In this document: positions 25,004 to 34,639 of the stretch, piece after piece
Position numbering within the stretch: the first letter of the stretch is position 1
How the letters are laid out: each line of letters opens with the position of its first letter
From: Caulobacter segnis
GTDB lineage: Bacteria > Pseudomonadota > Alphaproteobacteria > Caulobacterales > Caulobacteraceae
Length of the DNA stretch: 64,000 nt
Direction: 5' to 3'
Assembly: GCF_019931575.1 (NCBI RefSeq)
Contig: NZ_CP082923.1
Location: 3,410,001-3,474,000, forward strand
Position numbers and translations under genes: made by a program
Notes under the pieces: generated by a model
The model's database searches: none
What the model was told of the DNA's origin: nothing
Seen by the model: only the letters and a program-made list of their open reading frames with translations

Positions 25004-25480
25004 TTACTGACGGACGAAGGTCTCCTGGTAGGCCTTGGAGCGGCCCTCGGGCGACTTGCCCACGCCGCGGCGGACCAGGGTCTTGCCATCCGGACGGAAG
25101 GTCCAGAACTCGCCGACGATGACGTCGCCATCCTTCATCTTCAGGATCTGGAACTCATCGGGGCCCAGCTGCTTGACCGAGACCTGGTTGAAGCGGGCCT
25201 GGTCGTTGAAGATCGCCGGCGTCCCGTCCAGGCTGGTCAGGTAATCGGTCTTGAACTCGCGGCCGCCCGTCGTGTTGACCGAGTGGTACTCCAGCTTGTT
25301 GTCGCCGAACTTCAGATTGATGGTCAGCTTGAAGCCCTTGGGCAGGTTGCCGTCGCTCCAGTAGGACTTCTCCTCCACCGAGACCCACGCCCCGTCGTGC
25401 GGGTTGGCGGCCAGGGCCTGGCCGGCGGTCATCAGCAGGGTCGCGCCGAGGGCGGCGCTCAGCAGGGATCGTTTCAGCAT
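25004..25480 (-). CDS. Secreted protein of unknown function, acylase-linked
   Basis: 158 residues with a clear signal peptide (MLKRSLLSAALGATLLMTAG, cut after ALA). The mature part looks like a small beta-sheet lipocalin-like fold: HDGAWVSVEEKSYW, FKLTINLKFGDNKLEYHS, DVIVGEFWTFRPDGKTL. No family recognised. It follows the acylase gene by 18 bases and is probably co-transcribed with the receptor-acylase operon, so it may bind the same substrate in the periplasm. Confidence 0.8.
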   Translation of the reverse strand: MLKRSLLSAALGATLLMTAGQALAANPHDGAWVSVEEKSYWSDGNLPKGFKLTINLKFGDNKLEYHSVNTTGGREFKTDYLTSLDGTPAIFNDQARFNQVSVKQLGPDEFQILKMKDGDVIVGEFWTFRPDGKTLVRRGVGKSPEGRSKAYQETFVRQ

Positions 25481-25498
25481 CTTGGCGTCTCCGAAGGT

Positions 25499-27601
25499 CT
25501 AGAAGGGCGTGCGGGCCTCGAGGTTCTTTTCGACCTCGGCCCGAGTGGTCCACAGGGTGCGCAGGGTGTTTTCCGACAGGTGCTTCAGCTGATCGGCCCG
25601 GTGCTTGGAGCCGGGCTGGCTGGCGTTGCCATAGCTCATCAGGCCGACGGCCTTAATGGGCGTGGAGAACTCGACCATCGACACCCAGGTCTCGCCGTGC
25701 TGCGGCAGGCGTCGGCCGTCCTTGAGCGGGCCCCAGGTGATGGTCCGGAACAGCCCCGTGTTGCCGAAGCCGCCGTTGCCCGGCAGGTCGACGTCGTCGA
25801 TGGCGAAGCGCGAGACCTCGCCGAACGGCCGGTCGATGGCGCCGTACTTGGCCTTGGCCTCGACGATCGCCGCCTTGAGGAACTCGACCGCCTTGGCCGG
25901 ATCGGCGACGCCGCTGGGCGTGCCGATCGGGTCGGCGGGCGACCATTTGACCTTGTAGTTGGCCTGGACCAGGAAATTGTTGGGCGCGAACTTGCCGGCC
26001 CAGGTCTCGAACAGCAGGGCCGCGCGGCTGTCGCCGGTGGTCTGGCGATCCCAGCCCTTCAGCAGCGCCACCGCGGCCTGGATCTCGGGATCGGGGTCGT
26101 TCTGCGCCGCCGCGATCAGGTCGGGCAGCACGCGGTCGGCCATCAGGGTGTGGTGCGAGTGCTTGCGGGCGACGAAGTCCTCGAACGACAGCTTGGCCTT
26201 GTCGGCCAGCAGGTGCGTCGATTGCTGGGCCCGCAGCGACATCGGCCCGTTTGGCGCCACATAGGGCGGGAAGTCCTCGTAGCGGATCGCCTGCGGCCAG
26301 GTCGACACCCAGGGCGGGTCGTTGGCGTTCTGGACGAAGCCGCTGGCCGGATCGGTGACCTTGGGCAGGTCGTCATAGGACAGGATGTCGGTCCACAGCG
26401 TGGCCGAGGTGTCGCCCGGGACGAAGCCGTTCCAGTAGGCGAGATCTCCCTTGTCGTGCTTGGGCAGGATGCCGTTGTCCAGGAACTGGATGTGGCCTTC
26501 CTTGTCGGCGTAGACGATGTTGAACTTGGCCACCTGCAGCTTGCGCAGGATCTTCTCGAACTGAGCGAAGCTCTTGGAGAGGCCCATCTCCCAGTACTGG
26601 GAAAGGCCGCCGGGGCGATCCAGGCCGGCCACGCGCAGGGCCACGGTCTTGCCGTCCGGGCGATCGAACACCGGGCCATGCACCGACGAGCGGATGGTCA
26701 GGGTCTCGGTGCGCAGGGTCCCGTCCGCGCCCTTGATCTTGAAGCTGGCCTGGCGGGTCTGGAACGGCAGCACCTTGCCGTCGAACACGTAACCGCCGTC
26801 GGCCAGCTTGAGCTCGTAATTGGTCGAGCCCAGCAGGGTATTGACCGTGTTGGTGAAGCCCATCCGCTGGTTGAAGGCGAAGCGCAGCACCGGCAGGCCC
26901 ACCTGGGTGGCGCCGTAGATCTGGTAGCCGGGCCCGTTCAGGTCGGCCTCGAAATAGGTGAAGTAGCTGGTCGGCCAGGGCAGGTGCGGATTGGCCAGCA
27001 GCATGGCGTTCCCGCTGGCCGACTTCGACGGGGCCACGGCCCAGGCGTTGGAGCCGGCGTTGGCGGCGGGGTTGCTGCCGCCCAGCGTCTTCTCGCGCGG
27101 GGCGATGTAGATGAACTGCATCAACCGGTGGGCGTGGGCCATGACGTCGACGCCGGTGACCGGCAGCACGACCTTGACCGCCGGATCGATCTTGTCCGGA
27201 TGCGCCTTGGCGTAGGCGTTGATGCCCTCGGCGAAGGCGTCGAGATTGGCCCGGAACTGGGCGCTCTCGGCGCGGTACCAGGACGCGGCCCGCCGCGGGA
27301 CGTCGTTGGCCAGCAGCCAGCGGTCGGAGTCCGCGAAGCTCTCGCCCCAATACTCGGCCGCCCTGCCCCGCGCCTCGCCGTAGAGGTGGATGACCACGTC
27401 GCCGTGGTTCTGGGCCTGGGCCCAGCCGAAGCCGTAGAACACGGCCGCGTCGTCCTTGCCGTAGATGTGCGGGACGCCGTAGCTGTCCCACAGGATCTCG
27501 CCCCGCCCCGCGAAGCTCTTCGGCGCGGCCTGCGAGAAGCCGCCCGTCAGACCGCCGACGCCGAGCCCCAGCGAGAGGCCGAGGAAGGTGCGCTTGCGCA
27601 T
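25499..27601 (-). CDS. Penicillin-acylase family Ntn hydrolase
   Basis: 700 residues with an N-terminal export signal ([20 protein letters not shown]). The order is an alpha chain ([20 protein letters not shown], then [13 protein letters not shown]), a linker, and the self-cleavage site before Ser184 in NAGSNAWAV, the N-terminal nucleophile of the beta chain. The beta chain contains NPHLPW, the oxyanion region [18 protein letters not shown] and RSSVHGPVF. The family cleaves amide bonds of beta-lactam side chains, acyl-homoserine lactones or aculeacins. The start lies two bases after the receptor stop, so receptor and enzyme are one unit; an N-acylated substrate is inferred. Confidence 0.92.
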   Translation of the reverse strand: MRKRTFLGLSLGLGVGGLTGGFSQAAPKSFAGRGEILWDSYGVPHIYGKDDAAVFYGFGWAQAQNHGDVVIHLYGEARGRAAEYWGESFADSDRWLLANDVPRRAASWYRAESAQFRANLDAFAEGINAYAKAHPDKIDPAVKVVLPVTGVDVMAHAHRLMQFIYIAPREKTLGGSNPAANAGSNAWAVAPSKSASGNAMLLANPHLPWPTSYFTYFEADLNGPGYQIYGATQVGLPVLRFAFNQRMGFTNTVNTLLGSTNYELKLADGGYVFDGKVLPFQTRQASFKIKGADGTLRTETLTIRSSVHGPVFDRPDGKTVALRVAGLDRPGGLSQYWEMGLSKSFAQFEKILRKLQVAKFNIVYADKEGHIQFLDNGILPKHDKGDLAYWNGFVPGDTSATLWTDILSYDDLPKVTDPASGFVQNANDPPWVSTWPQAIRYEDFPPYVAPNGPMSLRAQQSTHLLADKAKLSFEDFVARKHSHHTLMADRVLPDLIAAAQNDPDPEIQAAVALLKGWDRQTTGDSRAALLFETWAGKFAPNNFLVQANYKVKWSPADPIGTPSGVADPAKAVEFLKAAIVEAKAKYGAIDRPFGEVSRFAIDDVDLPGNGGFGNTGLFRTITWGPLKDGRRLPQHGETWVSMVEFSTPIKAVGLMSYGNASQPGSKHRADQLKHLSENTLRTLWTTRAEVEKNLEARTPF

Positions 27602-27603
27602 GC

Positions 27604-30369
27604 TCAGAAGTCCCACTGCAGGCGGGCGTAGTACGACCCGCCGGTGAAGCCGAACGGCGAGGTGCCGGGGTACTGACCCGAACCGATCGTGGCGTTGAAC
27701 ACGCCGTTGGCCGACGGGTAGATGTTGAACAGGTTGTTGGCCCCGACCGTCGCCGTCACGGCCTTGGTCACCTGGTAGCTGGCTTCCAGATCGGTGATCC
27801 ACTTGGCGCCGTAGCTGCGATCGTTGGCGACGGTGTTCTGCTCGATCTTGTAGCTGCCGAACCGCGTCTCGCGCAGGTTCACGTTCAGCTTGTTCCACGA
27901 CCAGTTGGCGCCCAGGCTGACCTTGTCCTTCGGGAAGGCCTTGGTCAGGTAGCCCTGGCTGAGACGGTCGAACAGCACGTAGCTGGACCCCAACGCCGCC
28001 AGCTCCGGCGGGTTGTCGATGATGTGGGTGATCTTCGTCTCGTTGTGGTTATAGCCGAGGTTCACGCGCAGCGCGCCGAACGACCCCAGGTCCTGTCGCC
28101 AGCTGGCCACCACGTCGACGCCCTTGGTCCGGGTGTCGATGGCGTTGGTGTAGTACTGGGCGCTCAACGAGCTCGCCAGGCCGTTGGCGGCCAGAATGCC
28201 GCTGACCGCCGTGCCCGTCAGGGTGCTGGTGATGGCGATGCGGTCGTCGACATCGATCTGGTAGGCGTCGATGGTCACGCTGAGGCGCGGCAGCGGCTCC
28301 AGCGTCACGCCCAGGCTGTAGTTCTTGGACGTCTCCGGCGTCAGCGGCTTGGCGCCCAGCGCGATGGCCTCCTTGGAGCCGACCGGCAGGGTCTTGATCT
28401 GCAGCAGGTCCAGCACGCCGTTCACCAGGCGGAACTGGCTGGAGCTGGCGGCGTAGTTTTCCTGGGCCAGGCCCGGGGCGCGGAAGCCGGTGCTGGCCGC
28501 GCCGCGCACGGCCAGCCAGTCGGTCAGCTCGTAGCGGCCATTGACCTTGCCCACCACCGTGTCGCCCGAAGCGTCGTCATAGTTCTCGTATCGGACCGCC
28601 GCGCCCAGGAAGAGCTTGCCCTGGGTGTAGCCGACCTCGCCGTAGCCGGCATAACTGTCGCGCTTGGACTTGCTGGCGTCGCTGGGCTGGAAGCCCGGCG
28701 CCGCCTGGGCCCCGGTGGCCGGGCGCTGGCCGGCGAACGGCTGGCCCGTCGGGATGACGTAGGTCCCGGCCGCGTAGCTCAGCGGCTCGCCCTCGCCGAC
28801 CTGGTAGGTCTCTTGGCGGTACTGACCGCCGAACGAAACCTGGACGTCGCCGCCGCTGGCCAACACGAAGCCGCGCGTCACGTCGATCGAATTGACCCAC
28901 TCCGACGACACCAGCTTGCCGACATAGAAGCTGGTCGGGCTGTTCGGGCCGAGGCTGGCGTTGATGCTCTCGGACACCCGCTCCTTGGCCAGATCCTTGC
29001 CGAAGGTCGACGAGGCGTCCCACGACCAGCCGTGGAAGGTCCCGCGCGCGCCGACGGCGAGGTCGAAGTCCCGCTCCTTGATCACCAGGTTCGGGCGGAA
29101 GCCCTCCGGATAGATCTGCGGCAGGGCGTTGACGCTGTTGGGGGCGCGGAAGGTGAACGGCAGGTCCGAGACCCGCTTGCTGACCGTGCCGAACGAATAG
29201 ACCTCGACCTGGCCCACCTCGTAGTGGCCGTTGTAGCCCAGGTTCACGCCCCACTGGGGCAGGACGCCGTAGTTGCGGGTGACCAGGCGGTCGACCGTGG
29301 CCTCGCGTGGGTCGGCGGCCGTGCCGATCTTGGGATAGATCTGGATCGTCGAGGCGACCGGAATGGCGCGGTTCGACAGGGCCTGGTCCTTGGTCGCCAC
29401 CGACAGGTTCAGGAAGCCCTTGTCGCCCAGATTGAAGCCGTAGTTGCCGACCACCTGGGTGAACTTGCCGTCGTTGCGGTCGAAGTTCTCGCCGTGGGTG
29501 ACGCTGACCGAGCCCCCGGGCGTCTCCTTGAGGATGATGTTGATGACGCCGGCGATGGCGTCCGAGCCGTACTGGGCGGCGGCGCCGTCGCGCAGCACCT
29601 CGATGCGGCCGATCGCCGAGGTCGGCACCAGGTCCAGGTCGGCCGGCACCGAGCCGTTGTACAGCGACGAGACCGAGTTGATCAGCGCGGTCTTGTGGCG
29701 GCGTTTCCCGTTGACCAGCACCAGGGTCTGGTCGGGGTTCAGGCCGCGCAGGCCGCCCGTCGAGATCACCGTCGAGGTGCCGCCCCCGGCGCGGGCCGGT
29801 AGGTTGAACGAGGGCACCAGGGTCTGCATCGCCTGGAAGACGCCGGCGCGGCCGGTGCGTTCCAGTTCGGCCGAGCCGATCACGTCAATCGGCGTGGCGC
29901 TCTTGATCACCGTGCGGGCCGCGCCCCGGGCGCCGGTCACCACCAATTCCTCGACCTCCTGCGGGGCCTCGGCCGCGACGGGCGCGACGGGATCGGCCTG
30001 GACGGCCTCGGCCGCCGAGACCGCGCCGGGCGCGCTGGTGCGGATCAGGGCGGGCGCCGGGGTCGCGGTCAGGGCGATCAGGCCGTCCTGCATGATCGCC
30101 ACCCGCAGCGATGAGCGTTCGATGATCTTGTCCAGCGCCTCGCGCGTCGACATCCGGCCGGTCACCGCGGGCGAGCGCAGGCCCGCGACCTGGTCGTAGG
30201 GGTAGAGCAGCCGCACGCCCGACTGCTGCGACAGCGCGTTAAGCGCATTCTGCATTGGCTGGGCGGCGATGTGGAAGTCGGTGGCCTTCTCGGCGGCCGC
30301 CGCCGGAAGCGCGGCCATGGCCACGGTGGCCATCAGGACGCCGCGATACCAGAAAGTGGACTTAGACAT
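27604..30369 (-). CDS. FecA-type TonB-dependent receptor with signalling (STN) domain
   Basis: 921 residues. A signal peptide is followed by an STN domain at about 30-105 ([20 protein letters not shown], then [17 protein letters not shown]), the TonB box/plug ([32 protein letters not shown]) and a 22-strand barrel ending ARLQWDF. Receptors with an STN domain signal ligand occupancy through FecR to an ECF sigma factor; both are encoded directly upstream. ATG 30369 follows a G-rich SD. The plug lacks obvious siderophore hints, and the linked acylase suggests an amide-containing ligand. Confidence 0.95.
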   Translation of the reverse strand: MSKSTFWYRGVLMATVAMAALPAAAAEKATDFHIAAQPMQNALNALSQQSGVRLLYPYDQVAGLRSPAVTGRMSTREALDKIIERSSLRVAIMQDGLIALTATPAPALIRTSAPGAVSAAEAVQADPVAPVAAEAPQEVEELVVTGARGAARTVIKSATPIDVIGSAELERTGRAGVFQAMQTLVPSFNLPARAGGGTSTVISTGGLRGLNPDQTLVLVNGKRRHKTALINSVSSLYNGSVPADLDLVPTSAIGRIEVLRDGAAAQYGSDAIAGVINIILKETPGGSVSVTHGENFDRNDGKFTQVVGNYGFNLGDKGFLNLSVATKDQALSNRAIPVASTIQIYPKIGTAADPREATVDRLVTRNYGVLPQWGVNLGYNGHYEVGQVEVYSFGTVSKRVSDLPFTFRAPNSVNALPQIYPEGFRPNLVIKERDFDLAVGARGTFHGWSWDASSTFGKDLAKERVSESINASLGPNSPTSFYVGKLVSSEWVNSIDVTRGFVLASGGDVQVSFGGQYRQETYQVGEGEPLSYAAGTYVIPTGQPFAGQRPATGAQAAPGFQPSDASKSKRDSYAGYGEVGYTQGKLFLGAAVRYENYDDASGDTVVGKVNGRYELTDWLAVRGAASTGFRAPGLAQENYAASSSQFRLVNGVLDLLQIKTLPVGSKEAIALGAKPLTPETSKNYSLGVTLEPLPRLSVTIDAYQIDVDDRIAITSTLTGTAVSGILAANGLASSLSAQYYTNAIDTRTKGVDVVASWRQDLGSFGALRVNLGYNHNETKITHIIDNPPELAALGSSYVLFDRLSQGYLTKAFPKDKVSLGANWSWNKLNVNLRETRFGSYKIEQNTVANDRSYGAKWITDLEASYQVTKAVTATVGANNLFNIYPSANGVFNATIGSGQYPGTSPFGFTGGSYYARLQWDF

Positions 30370-30457
30370 AAACAACGCCCCCAAGCGCGGTTGAACCGTA
30401 TCAACCAAGTCGAACGGGCGGCCAGGGCGAGAACCGCCATCCGGGAAGCGAAAATTT

Positions 30458-31456
30458 TTAGGAGCGCATCACCAGCAGGATGCTGCCGTCGTTGGCGGTG
30501 ATCGCCTGGACCGGAAAGCTGCCCTCGACGGCGGTCAGGAACTTGGCGGCCTCGTCGACCTCGAAGCGACCGCCGACGCGCAGATTGGCCAGCCGCGGGT
30601 CGCCGACGATGATCGGCCGGTCGCGGTAGCGGTTGAACTCGTCCACGGCCTGAGACAGCGTCTCGCCATCCAGCTCGATCACCCCGTCCTGCCAGGCCAC
30701 GCGCTGGCGCAGCAGGTTCGGGTTCAGGACGGTGGGGGCCACCGCGCCGCCGCGGATCACCGCCCCGTCCCCGGCCGCCACGCGCTGGGCGTCGACGCGC
30801 CGGACCGCCGCCACGTTCTCGGCCACCGCCACCACGCCCTCGGTCACGGTCAGCTCGACCACCGCCTCGCGGATGCGGACGTTGAAGGCGGTGCCAACCG
30901 CGCGCAGCTTGGCGGCCCCGGCGTCGACCAGGAACGGCCGGTTGGGATCATGCGCCACCTCGAACAGGGCCTCGCCCTTGACCAGGCGCACGCGCCGGCT
31001 GTCCTCGCGCAGCGAGACCTCGACCGTCGAGGCGGTGTTCAGGTGGATGCGCGAGCCGTCCGCCAGGCGCACCTCGCGCCGCTCGCCCAGACGAGTGCGA
31101 TAGAGCTCGACATCCTGGGCGTAGCGCCAGATCGCCGTTCCGACCGCCGCCACCAGCGTGGCCGCCGCCGAGCCGATCAGGATGTTCCGACGGGTCAGGA
31201 AGGGATGCGGCGCCGCGGCCGCCTCGGGCTCAGGCTTGGCCTCGACGGGCGGCGGGCAGGCTCGCAGGCGTTCGCCCGCCTCCCAGGCCGCCTCCATGCG
31301 CGCGAAGGCGACGGCGTGATGCGGATCGGCCTCGATCCAGTCGTGGATGGCGCGCCGCGCGCGCGCGTCGACGTCGCCTTGCAGCCTAGCGACGAACTCC
31401 GACGCCTGCGCCTCGATCGCCTGCCGGCTTTCCGGACCTGCGGGTGATGCGGTCAA
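30458..31456 (-). CDS. fecR: FecR-type anti-sigma regulator
   Basis: 332 residues: a cytoplasmic DUF4880-like N-terminus (DWIEADPHHAVAFARMEAAW), a single membrane helix at about 92-110, a periplasmic FecR domain (LADGSRIHLNTASTVEV, GEALFEVAHDPNRPFLV) and a C-terminal STN-binding region (DEFNRYRDRPIIVGDP). It relays the receptor signal and controls the partner sigma factor. Its start lies within the sigma gene (71-base overlap), which ensures paired synthesis. Confidence 0.95.
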   Translation of the reverse strand: MTASPAGPESRQAIEAQASEFVARLQGDVDARARRAIHDWIEADPHHAVAFARMEAAWEAGERLRACPPPVEAKPEPEAAAAPHPFLTRRNILIGSAAATLVAAVGTAIWRYAQDVELYRTRLGERREVRLADGSRIHLNTASTVEVSLREDSRRVRLVKGEALFEVAHDPNRPFLVDAGAAKLRAVGTAFNVRIREAVVELTVTEGVVAVAENVAAVRRVDAQRVAAGDGAVIRGGAVAPTVLNPNLLRQRVAWQDGVIELDGETLSQAVDEFNRYRDRPIIVGDPRLANLRVGGRFEVDEAAKFLTAVEGSFPVQAITANDGSILLVMRS

Positions 31457-31976
31457 AACTGCCTTCCTCGCGCTCGGACATCGCCTTGGCCACGAGCATC
31501 ACAGCTCTAGCAAGATGCTTCTCGACTGTCGAAACGGATAGCGACATGCGATCCGCTATCTCCTGGAAAGAAACTTCGTGCACCCGGCGCAGGATGAACA
31601 CTTGGCGGCACTGCGGCGGCAGGGTCTCGATGATCGCCTGCAATTTGCGCAGTTCATCGCGGGCGGTCAGCGAGGCCTCCAGGGAATCATCGACGCGCAA
31701 GGCGTCCAGGTCCGCCATGAAGTCCAGCGACACGACCGTGTCCTTGCGGATCGCGTCGATTAGCAGGTTGCGAGCGATGGTATGCAGGTAGCCGCGCCCG
31801 GCCGCGCCGATGCGGCCGATATCCTTGGCCGCGTAGGCCCGGGCCAGGCTCTCGGCCACCAGGTTGTCGACGTCGAAGCCCGGCGGGCACAGCCGACGCA
31901 GGCGCGAGCGCAGTCCCGCCTCGTGCGGCAGGATCACGGTCTTGAACCAGTTCAGGCGCTCAGTCAGACCGTCCAT
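31386..31976 (-). CDS. FecI-like ECF sigma factor
   Basis: 196 residues. Region 2 is NLVAESLARAYAAKDIGR, then ARNLLIDAIRKD; region 4 is LPPQCRQVFILRRVHEVSFQEIA, in pieces LPPQCRQVFILRR and EIADRMSLSVSTVEKHLAR. The C-terminal 25 residues are encoded in the overlap with fecR. GGAGG precedes the ATG. It should direct transcription of the receptor-acylase genes when FecR signals; the target promoter upstream of 30369 cannot be identified from one example. Confidence 0.93.
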   Translation of the reverse strand: MDGLTERLNWFKTVILPHEAGLRSRLRRLCPPGFDVDNLVAESLARAYAAKDIGRIGAAGRGYLHTIARNLLIDAIRKDTVVSLDFMADLDALRVDDSLEASLTARDELRKLQAIIETLPPQCRQVFILRRVHEVSFQEIADRMSLSVSTVEKHLARAVMLVAKAMSEREEGSFDRITRRSGKPAGDRGAGVGVRR

Positions 31977-32266
31977 GCGGGGGCCCCTCCGGCTTGGGGG
32001 CGGCGCGGAGGCGCGCCCAGGTCAGGAAATCTCCGCCCACCGACGGTGTCGACGACGAAGCGATGTTTGGGCGCGGCCAGACCGCCGATGATCGGCCCGC
32101 GACGCATTCGCGGGCGTCGCGCGAGCTTTCTGGGCGCCGAAGCGTCGCGTGACGCCGGAATGATCGCGGCGATGGCGGAAATCCGCGCCCGATCCGTTTG
32201 AGCCGGATAAGGGCCGGAGTGCGACGCGCTCCCGCCGAGGGCGACGTGCGCCGGGAGGGAACAATC

Positions 32267-33562
32267 TTGAGTGAAGCTTCGGATCGTCGTCGACGGATCA
32301 AGTCGATCATCGGCGGCTCGGCCGGCAATCTGGTCGAGTGGTACGACTGGTACGTCTACTCGGCCTTCACCCTCTATTTCGCGCCCAGCTTCTTCCCGTC
32401 CGACGACCCGACCGCCCAGCTCCTGAGCGCGGCGGCGATCTTCGCGGTCGGCTTCGTCATGCGCCCGGTCGGCGCGTGGATCATGGGCATCTACGCCGAC
32501 CGCAAGGGCCGCAAGGCGGGTCTGACCTTCTCGGTGACCCTGATGTGCGCCGGCTCGCTGCTGATCGCCGTGACGCCCGGCTACGACCGCATCGGCATCG
32601 CCGCCCCGATCATCCTGCTGGTCGCCCGCCTGCTGCAGGGCCTGTCGGTTGGCGGCGAGTACGGAGCTTCGGCTACCTATCTGTCCGAGATGGCCGGCAA
32701 GGAGAACCGAGGCTTCTTCTCCAGCTTCCAGTACGTGACCCTGATCTCGGGCCAGTTGATCGCGCTGTGCGTGCTGCTGGGCCTGCAGGCGACCCTGGCG
32801 CCGAAGGACCTGGAGGCGTGGGGCTGGCGCATCCCGTTCGCGGCCGGCGGCGTCCTGGCCGTGGCGGTCTACTATATCCGCCGGGGCCTGGCCGAGACCG
32901 AGAGCTTCACAAAGGCCCAAGCTGCCAAGCGCGACGCCCAGGCGGTCTCCAGCGGCTGGGCGTTGTTCCGCGACCACCCGCGTCAGGCCCTGACCGTGAT
33001 CCTGCTGACCGCCGGCGGCACCTTGGCCTTCTACGCCTACTCGACCTACATGCAGAAGTTCCTGGTCAATACCTCGGGCTTCAGCCGCGAGGCGGCCACC
33101 GAGATCACGGCCGCGGCCCTCTTCATCTACATGCTGCTGCAGCCCCTGGCCGGGGCGCTGTCCGACCGCATCGGCCGCAAGCCGCTGATGGTCGGCTTCG
33201 GCGTGGCGGGGGTGCTGTTCACCTGGCTGATCTTCCGCACGCTGGAGACCACGACCAGCTCGTTCGTCGCCTTCCTGCTGGTGCTGGCCGCCCTCGTGAT
33301 CGTCACTGGCTACACGGCCATCAACGCCGTGGTGAAGGCCGAGCTGTTCCCCGCCCACATCCGCGCCCTGGGCGTGGCCCTGCCCTACGCCCTGGCCAAC
33401 ACCGTGTTCGGCGGCACGGCCGAGTACGTGGCGCTGTGGTTCAAGAGCCAGCACCTGGAGCGCGGCTTCTATATCTATGTCACCGCCATGATCGCCGTGT
33501 CGCTGGTCGTCTATCTGCGCATGCCCGACACCAAGCATCGCAGCCTCATCGAGGAGGACTGA
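32267..33562 (+). CDS. MFS transporter, metabolite:H+ symporter (MHS) family
   Basis: 431 residues from a TTG with GGAGGGA six bases upstream; an earlier TTG (32198) has no SD. MHS marks: IGGSAGNLVEWYDWYVYSAF at the start, GIYADRKGRKAGL in loop 2-3, LLQGLSVGGEYGASATYLSE in helix 4-5, and about 12 helices. Relatives carry alpha-ketoglutarate, shikimate or other carboxylates with protons. It is divergent from the sigma gene and convergent with the SDR gene, so its role in either cluster is uncertain. Confidence 0.92.
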   Translation: MSEASDRRRRIKSIIGGSAGNLVEWYDWYVYSAFTLYFAPSFFPSDDPTAQLLSAAAIFAVGFVMRPVGAWIMGIYADRKGRKAGLTFSVTLMCAGSLLIAVTPGYDRIGIAAPIILLVARLLQGLSVGGEYGASATYLSEMAGKENRGFFSSFQYVTLISGQLIALCVLLGLQATLAPKDLEAWGWRIPFAAGGVLAVAVYYIRRGLAETESFTKAQAAKRDAQAVSSGWALFRDHPRQALTVILLTAGGTLAFYAYSTYMQKFLVNTSGFSREAATEITAAALFIYMLLQPLAGALSDRIGRKPLMVGFGVAGVLFTWLIFRTLETTTSSFVAFLLVLAALVIVTGYTAINAVVKAELFPAHIRALGVALPYALANTVFGGTAEYVALWFKSQHLERGFYIYVTAMIAVSLVVYLRMPDTKHRSLIEED

Positions 33563-33732
33563 CGCGACGGCGAGGGTCGGCGATCGCTGGCGGAGGCGCA
33601 TCGAAGGTCACGGGCTGGCGGGCCGCCGAGCCCCTCCCGACGACATCGTGACCATGGACCCGACGCGCCCCGGATCGAAATCAGATCGATTTAGTAGATT
33701 TTAAGTTCCGCTGATGACCTGAGCGTTCGCTC

Positions 33733-34616
33733 TCAGGCCAGCCCCACCGCGGCGAGTTCGCGCTCGGACTGGACGAAGGCGTGGGTCGGCGCGATCTCGC
33801 CGCGCCGCTCGACCACCTCGGCCCAGCGGGCGGCCACCTGCTGGCCGGCGTCCGCGGCCGCGCCGATCTGGACGCCGTCAGTCAGGGTGACGTGGGCGGC
33901 GGCGAAGTGGCCGGCCCCGGCGCAGAGGATGGCGCGGGTCGGCGCGTCCTCGCCCACCAAGGCCAGCAGGCCGGGGCTGACCAGAGCGGGGTCCAGCCGG
34001 CTCAGGCTGTCCTCGGATATCACGCCGTGGGTCATCTGGGTGGCCGCCGTCGGGGCCAGGCAGTTGACCCGGATGTCGGTCTTGGCCCCCTCGATCGCCA
34101 GGGTCTGCATCAGCCCGACCAGCGCCATCTTGGCCGCGCCGTAGTTGGCCTGGCCGAAGTTGCCGTAGAGCCCGGAGGACGACGTGGTCATGACGATGCG
34201 GCCGTAGTTCTGCGCCCGCATGGTGTCCCAGACGGCCTTGCAGACCACCGCCGCGCCGATCAGGTGGACGTCGACCACCACGCGGAAGTCGGCCAAGTCC
34301 ATCTTGGCGAACGACTTGTCGCGCAGGATGCCGGCGTTGTTGACCACGATGTCGATGCGCCCGAAGGCGGCCAGGGTCCGCGCGATCATGGCCGCGACGG
34401 CGGTCTCGTCGGTGACCGAGGCGGCGACGGTCAGGCGCGACCGCCCAGCCCCTCGATCTCCTCGGCCACGCGATCGGCGGCCGCCTGGGCGATGTCGTTG
34501 ATCACCACGGCGGCGCCCTGGCTGGCCAGGTAGAGGGCGTGGGCGCGCCCGAGCCCGCCGCCCGAGCCGGTGACGATGGCCACGCGCCCGGCCAGGGGCT
34601 TGAAAGGTTCGGTCAT
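33733..34616 (-). pseudogene. SDR-family 3-hydroxyacyl-CoA dehydrogenase-like gene with a -1 frameshift
   Basis: The N-terminal part, from MTEPFKPLAGRVAIVTGSGG (NAD site GSGGGLGRAHAL) to EEIEGLGGRA, stops at TGA 34433-34431. The homologous continuation TVAASVTDETAV, NNAGILRDKSFAKM and catalytic SSSGLYGNFGQANYGAAK is in another frame to 33733. One extra C near 34434-34437 would restore GGRALTVAAS and a full protein of about 295 residues. The sequence resembles the SDR domain of multifunctional beta-oxidation enzyme type 2. Either a real inactivation or a sequencing error in a C run. It is the last gene of the receptor/esterase cluster. Confidence 0.85.
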
Positions 34617-34639
34617 CTCGTTCGTTTCCGTCGATGGGG

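Noticed and set aside
25283..27631. A 782-codon open frame opposite the acylase gene
   Set aside because: No domain, signal peptide or ribosome binding site; it mirrors the codon periodicity of the acylase.
28024..29802. A 592-codon open frame opposite the FecA-type receptor
   Set aside because: Shadow of the receptor; low-complexity composition only.
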